A DNA stretch of 44,688 bases, taken from contig JAZUPD010000015.1 of assembly GCA_045604985.1 (NCBI GenBank), positions 1 through 44,688 of the forward strand. Direction: 5' to 3'. Under the pieces are notes generated by a model. It had not been told where the DNA came from, searched no databases, and was given only the letters and a program-made list of their open reading frames with translations. The translations under genes were made by a program, and so were the position numbers. Of this stretch, positions 40,743-44,688 are shown one piece after another. The DNA comes from SIG710 sp045604985 (GTDB lineage: Bacteria > Bacillota > Clostridia > Oscillospirales > CAG-272). Within the stretch, counting starts at the first letter, position 1. The number at the start of each line of letters is the position of its first letter.

Positions 40743-43217
40743 TCAGTTATTAACTATGATGCGTGTGATGGTGTTTTCATTTGCAACGAAGCTTACGTTC
40801 TTTCCGTAGATCTCGGAGGATGTAAGAGTCTTTGCAACAAACTCGCCGCCGGCATTGACAGTTACCTCGGAAATGATAACGCCCGATGCGAGAACATATG
40901 TGTTTTCACCGATAGTTACGGTGTTTCCGGCATAACCTGTAACAACACCGCTCTGGAGCTGCTTTTCGCTCTCTGTAATGTGTCCTTCCTCGTTAAGCAT
41001 ATAGATAGTGCCGTTATTGAGAGATGCAGATGAGGAATAGAGAGTTTCGATCTTGCCCGAAGCAAAGCTATAAACGGTATAAACGTTCATTGTTATGCCG
41101 TTCACCTGCTCGGCACCGATATTCTGGAGGATCTGAACGAAGGAAGAAGAATCAAGTGCGCTTCCGAGAGATCCATCGGAGATATAAAGGTATTTGAGGG
41201 TCTCAACGCTGCCCGTGCTGTCCTTCATTACAGCAACAACTCTTGCGCCGTCATTTACCGTGATGTTGGAGGCATATGCACCGCTCTTATAGATAACGCC
41301 TGAAGCGTTCCTTACTACGATAACTGTGTTTTCATCTGTGATGAATTTGCCTGTGTTCTGACCATTTGTAAGGGTATAGTATACATTGCCGTTCTTTTCG
41401 ATGGTGACGGAGGATGCACTGTCAATAAGTGTCTTGATTTCGCCGCTCTGAGCAAACTTATCGTTTTCGGGTGCTGTGAGAGTAAGAATACCGTCGTTGT
41501 CTGTTTCATAGCGGTAAACCTCACCATTCTGTACAGAGGAATTTGTAACATAAACATTTACATTCTTTCCGCCGATATTAGCAGTCATGAAATAGCATAC
41601 CTTGTCCTTGTGTACAACGGGAGTTGCACCGCTCATTGCGATAAGATATGTGGAGGAATATGTTTCTTCGTTCGTTGAAGGTGCTGCGTCGATAACGGCA
41701 TTGCCTCGAACGGTAATATCATAAACCTCACCAACTGTCAGCTTGCCAACAACGCTTGCGGCATCAAAATCTGTGCCTGAAACGCCGAGGCTGTATGTTT
41801 TTCCACCGATAACAGCAGTGCTTGCAGTAAGCTTTGTAACCTTAACGCCCTTAACGATAGAAAGCTTTTCCTCAATAACAAGACGCTTTGTGGCACTGTT
41901 GTAGTAATAAAGTACTCTGTCGCCATCCTTTGCGCTGTCTCTGTTCACATAGCCGCCTACAAGTGCCTCAGCCTTTGCACCATCTGCTATATTGATCTCG
42001 CCTGCGCTGTTTATATCAAGAACAGCATGGGTGAGAGGCATGATGATAGCACGGGATGCGATGCTTGACTCTGAATCGAAGATAAGCTTTATTGTAAAGA
42101 AGCCGTCAAGAGAAGCGAGTGCAGCATTGTTTTCAATAGAAGCGAGGGTGTTATCCTGGTCGTATGCGAAAACAAGAAGCTCATTGGAGTTTGTTGCTGC
42201 ACCGCCCGAATAAGAGGCAACAACGTTATATTTTGTATTACCGATCTGGATATAAGAATTATTATTTCCAACTGTTATTGCATTTACGTTAACAGTGGTA
42301 CTTTCCATTGCAGAGCCAATGATCGAAGCAATGCCTGTTCTGTCATTTATCTTATAAAATACTTTGAAAGAATCACCGAGATGGTCGTCCATGTCGCCGA
42401 AAATGCCAAGGTCGCTCGCCTTAACATACGCTGCATCCACGTCACCGTTATCCGAGAGGATATCGACCTGTGCATATCCATTTCTTATAACGGTTGCAGC
42501 TGTGGGAAGTGCAAAATTATTTGTTGCTGTGATGAAGGCTGTGCCGCTTTCATAGCCGTAAACATAGCGGAGAATAGTAGTTACAAGGGGTACTGTTGTT
42601 CCCGAAACTGTTTTTGTGATGATGTATTCGCTTGTAATAGCGTTGTAGAGAAGTGCCGCTGTCTCACCTCTTGTAAGTGTCTGCTCGTATGGAACACCTT
42701 CAAGACCCTTGCTGAGACCGAGACGGTTTGCTATGTCAATAAAGGACCAAGGATAGCCCGCATCAGTTTTGCTGTTCGTCTGACCGAGGGCACGGGTTAT
42801 CATTGCGAGAGCATCCTGATGAGTGATGCCGCCCATAGGCTCAAATGTAGTTGCCGAGGTGCCGATAATGTATCCGCAAGCATATGCCCATGAGATCGCA
42901 CCGTTGTAGGTGGGCTCATAGAGATCGCGGAAGGGAGATGTATTGACTCTACCTGAGTTGTCCTTGCCTGTCATCAGGCGGTAGAGCAGAAGTGCCATCT
43001 GCTCACGGGTCACCTTTTCATTTGGAGAAAATTCTGTGTCGCTTGTGCCGACAATAACGCCGATATCGGAAAGCATATCTATCTGCTCCGCATATGCGTT
43101 ATCGGGAGCAACGTCACTGAAATCCTTTGCCGATGAGGTGATGACCGCTGTCAGTGAAAGTGCGCTTACCATAAGTATAGCGAGAAACACTGCGAGGGTT
43201 TTTTTGAGTTTTAGCAT
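40743..43217 (-). CDS. S-layer homology domain protein
   Basis: An 824-residue exported protein with a signal peptide (about 1-30, ending near SSA) and three SLH repeats (about 33-190) that should bind pyruvylated secondary cell-wall polymer: FSDVAPDNAYAEQIDMLSDIG, FRDLYEPTYNGAISWAYACG and FIDIANRLGLSKG with LTRGETAALLYNAI. The large remainder (about 200-824) is rich in Ser, Thr, Asn, Val and Gly and consists of beta-strand segments such as IGGKTYSLGV; no enzyme domain is recognised. It could be a structural cell-surface protein. GGAGGAGC precedes ATG 43217. Confidence 0.92.
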   Translation of the reverse strand: MLKLKKTLAVFLAILMVSALSLTAVITSSAKDFSDVAPDNAYAEQIDMLSDIGVIVGTSDTEFSPNEKVTREQMALLLYRLMTGKDNSGRVNTSPFRDLYEPTYNGAISWAYACGYIIGTSATTFEPMGGITHQDALAMITRALGQTNSKTDAGYPWSFIDIANRLGLSKGLEGVPYEQTLTRGETAALLYNAITSEYIITKTVSGTTVPLVTTILRYVYGYESGTAFITATNNFALPTAATVIRNGYAQVDILSDNGDVDAAYVKASDLGIFGDMDDHLGDSFKVFYKINDRTGIASIIGSAMESTTVNVNAITVGNNNSYIQIGNTKYNVVASYSGGAATNSNELLVFAYDQDNTLASIENNAALASLDGFFTIKLIFDSESSIASRAIIMPLTHAVLDINSAGEINIADGAKAEALVGGYVNRDSAKDGDRVLYYYNSATKRLVIEEKLSIVKGVKVTKLTASTAVIGGKTYSLGVSGTDFDAASVVGKLTVGEVYDITVRGNAVIDAAPSTNEETYSSTYLIAMSGATPVVHKDKVCYFMTANIGGKNVNVYVTNSSVQNGEVYRYETDNDGILTLTAPENDKFAQSGEIKTLIDSASSVTIEKNGNVYYTLTNGQNTGKFITDENTVIVVRNASGVIYKSGAYASNITVNDGARVVAVMKDSTGSVETLKYLYISDGSLGSALDSSSFVQILQNIGAEQVNGITMNVYTVYSFASGKIETLYSSSASLNNGTIYMLNEEGHITESEKQLQSGVVTGYAGNTVTIGENTYVLASGVIISEVTVNAGGEFVAKTLTSSEIYGKNVSFVANENTITRIIVNN

Positions 43218-43290
43218 TGAAGCTCCTCCTGTTTTTGAAATTTTTGCTTCCTCGAAGGCGATTTTTTAAGCCACCGTCCGAGGGCATGAA
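43218..43290 (-). promoter_or_regulatory. Long 5' leader of the SLH gene with possible hairpin
   Basis: The leader is about 70 nt after the promoter. A stem CCTCG/CGAGG (43250-43254 with 43279-43283) encloses an inner GGTG/CGCC pairing. No known riboswitch consensus is recognised. Confidence 0.4.
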
Positions 43291-43291
43291 T

Positions 43292-43320
43292 AGAATAACA
43301 TGAGAAGCGAGGAACATCAA
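43292..43320 (-). promoter_or_regulatory. Promoter of the SLH gene
   Basis: On the minus strand TTGATG (43320-43315), 17-nt spacer, TATTCT (43297-43292). Confidence 0.65.
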
Positions 43321-43373
43321 TGCTTTTGTACATTTTGCAATGCTTTTGAAATCTTAAATAGGTAATACTATAC

Positions 43374-43416
43374 AAAAAATCCGACCTTTGAATGAATTTC
43401 CAAAGATCGGATTTTA
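43374..43416 (-). terminator. Terminator of the PRPP synthetase gene
   Basis: A 13-position stem (43378-43390 with 43401-43413) with a 10-nt loop and a T run on the minus strand. Confidence 0.88.
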
Positions 43417-43428
43417 AAAATACCAAAA

Positions 43429-44640
43429 TCAGTTATCATCCTCAAAGCTGAGCATGAGCTGCTGTGCATTTGTATCCTTGTGACGCTCAACGAGACTGTG
43501 GATTCGCTCAATGGGGCTAAGAAGCTTACTAATGGTTGCATCATGGTTGAGGGTGTCGATGATGTAAGCCACGTACTTACACATATTTACCTCGCAGTAC
43601 CAATTTCTTGTGAGAAGCTCGGGTGTGCGGTAAACGAGGTTTGTTGTGAAGATACCGTTAAAGAGTCCTTCTTCATAAGCCTTGTCAAATTTTGCAAGAC
43701 CATCGGTAAAGAGTCCGAACGTCTCGAAAATGAAGATCCTCTTTGCGCCCTTTTCCTTGATCTGGAGAGCAACATCAATAATTGATTCTCCCGAGGAGAT
43801 CATATCGTCAACTATGATTGCATCTTTTCCTGTAAGGTCATTTCCGAGATATTCATGAGCCTCGATGGGATTTCTGCCGTTTACGACGACGGAATAGTTG
43901 CGTCTCTTATAGAACATACCGATATCAATGCCAAGGACTGAGGAATAATACATACATCTGCCCATTGCACCCTCATCGGGGGAAATTATCATAAGATCAT
44001 TCTTATCAATGGAAATATCGGGGAACTTTTTGATGAGAGCCTTGATCATCTGATATGTGGGATGGATATTTTCGAAGCCGCAGAGGGGGATTGCATTCTG
44101 AACTCTGGGATCGTGGGCATCAAAGGTTAGAATATTTGTAACTCCGAGATTTTCAAGCTCTCTCAGTGCCATTGCACAGTCGAGAGATTCTCTTGAAGAA
44201 CGCTTGTGCTGACGTCCTTCGTAGAGCATCGGCATGATTACGGTAATTCTTCTTGCTTTACCTGCAACTGCGCTGATAGCTCTCTTAAGATTTGCATAGT
44301 GTTCGTCAGGACTCATCGGGAAAGTCTTGCCGTACATTTTGTATTCAATGCCGTAATTGAACATATCACAAACAATGAAAATGTCATAGCCTCTGACAGT
44401 TTCACAAATCGTTGCTTTACCTTCACCTGTACCAAAGCGGGTGAAATCAACATTGAGAATATAAGATTCCTTCTGGTATCCTGCAAAAGCGATGGTAGAC
44501 TTGTGTTCGCTTTCGCGTTCTTCTCTCCATGCAACAAGGTAATTATCAATTTTTTTTGTGAGATCTTCGCAACCCGGTAATGAGATGAGACCGAGCTGAC
44601 CCACGGGAATCGTTGTAAAATCGTCGTTTAAGTCTGGCAT
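43429..44640 (-). CDS. prs: Ribose-phosphate pyrophosphokinase, divergent long form
   Basis: Makes PRPP from ribose 5-phosphate and ATP. The 403-residue protein is longer than the usual 310-320. The PRPP loop reads VDDMISSGESI (about 275-285) instead of the usual DDMIDTGGTI; the flexible loop KRRNYSVVVNGRN carries the conserved KRR; the ATP-site region is YEGRQHKRSSRESL (about 146-159) instead of ARQDRK. The N-terminal about 60 residues and a C-terminal tail are extra. The family occurs in Clostridia as a second or sole PRPP synthetase; activity is probable but not proved. AGGAGG precedes ATG 44640. Confidence 0.88.
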   Translation of the reverse strand: MPDLNDDFTTIPVGQLGLISLPGCEDLTKKIDNYLVAWREERESEHKSTIAFAGYQKESYILNVDFTRFGTGEGKATICETVRGYDIFIVCDMFNYGIEYKMYGKTFPMSPDEHYANLKRAISAVAGKARRITVIMPMLYEGRQHKRSSRESLDCAMALRELENLGVTNILTFDAHDPRVQNAIPLCGFENIHPTYQMIKALIKKFPDISIDKNDLMIISPDEGAMGRCMYYSSVLGIDIGMFYKRRNYSVVVNGRNPIEAHEYLGNDLTGKDAIIVDDMISSGESIIDVALQIKEKGAKRIFIFETFGLFTDGLAKFDKAYEEGLFNGIFTTNLVYRTPELLTRNWYCEVNMCKYVAYIIDTLNHDATISKLLSPIERIHSLVERHKDTNAQQLMLSFEDDN

Positions 44641-44688
44641 TTTTAAACATCCTCCTATATTTTGTGATAGTTTCGGAAAACTAATACT

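Noticed and set aside
1..44688. CRISPR array, prophage or transposase
   Set aside because: No regular direct repeats with spacers, no integrase or transposase-like proteins and no rRNA were seen on reading both strands.

Overview
The window looks like a chromosomal stretch of an uncultured low-to-moderate GC member of the Firmicutes, class Clostridia. Evidence for this is family-level gene order seen directly in the sequence: a radical-SAM DUF512 gene next to der and obg; a large SRP RNA with an Alu-type domain directly upstream of dnaX-ybaB-recR; hrcA-grpE-dnaK-dnaJ-prmA behind a perfect CIRCE operator; a T-box leader for valS; an S-layer-homology protein; many Gram-positive lipoproteins; strong AGGAGG-type ribosome binding sites; and frequent TTG starts. 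Promoters of the form TTGACA-16/17-TATAAT are unusually easy to read throughout. No CRISPR array, prophage, insertion sequence or rRNA was seen.

Layout. 1-6.7 kb (+): OGG1-type DNA glycosylase, then a probable operon of radical-SAM DUF512 protein, a lipoprotein, der, a small lipoprotein and obg. 7.1-9.6 kb (+): an LCP-family membrane protein with an altered active-site motif, then glyS. 9.8-11.6 kb: a small Cys-rich protein (-), a MinD-like ATPase and a methylglyoxal-synthase-like protein that lacks catalytic residues. 11.7-15.2 kb (+): SRP RNA, dnaX, ybaB, recR and a shikimate-kinase-like gene. 15.5-18.9 kb (+): a trigger-factor-like lipoprotein foldase, a Wzx-type flippase and rplS. 19-26 kb (-): a HAD phosphatase, then the heat-shock operon hrcA-grpE-dnaK-dnaJ-prmA. 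26.3-29.6 kb (-): a DHHW/MBOAT pair for polysaccharide O-acetylation and a lipoprotein. 29.8-36 kb: tRNA-Thr(GGT), a T-box leader, a SHOCT protein, valS, a DUF4349 lipoprotein, ksgA and tRNA-Thr(CGT). 36.2-39.6 kb: a Gfo/Idh/MocA oxidoreductase divergent from a KDPG aldolase-VOC fusion and a KDG kinase. 40-44.6 kb: a membrane-anchored unknown, an SLH protein and a divergent PRPP synthetase.

Most genes are housekeeping: ribosome assembly GTPases, tRNA charging, DNA replication and repair, protein folding and export, and envelope construction. The points that stand out are a foreign-looking SHOCT gene placed between the valine T-box and valS; a methylglyoxal synthase paralogue with a rebuilt active site beside minD; an LCP protein without the usual Arg and Asp; a two-copy intergenic inverted-repeat element; a 19-bp perfect hairpin of unknown role; and a lipid-anchored trigger-factor derivative. 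I did not find a clear multi-gene system that I would call new; the T-box/SHOCT/valS arrangement and the MinD/MgsA-like pair are the best candidates.

Several starts given here are later than the longest open frame because the ribosome binding site, a promoter or an RNA gene rules out the upstream start. This is stated in each entry.
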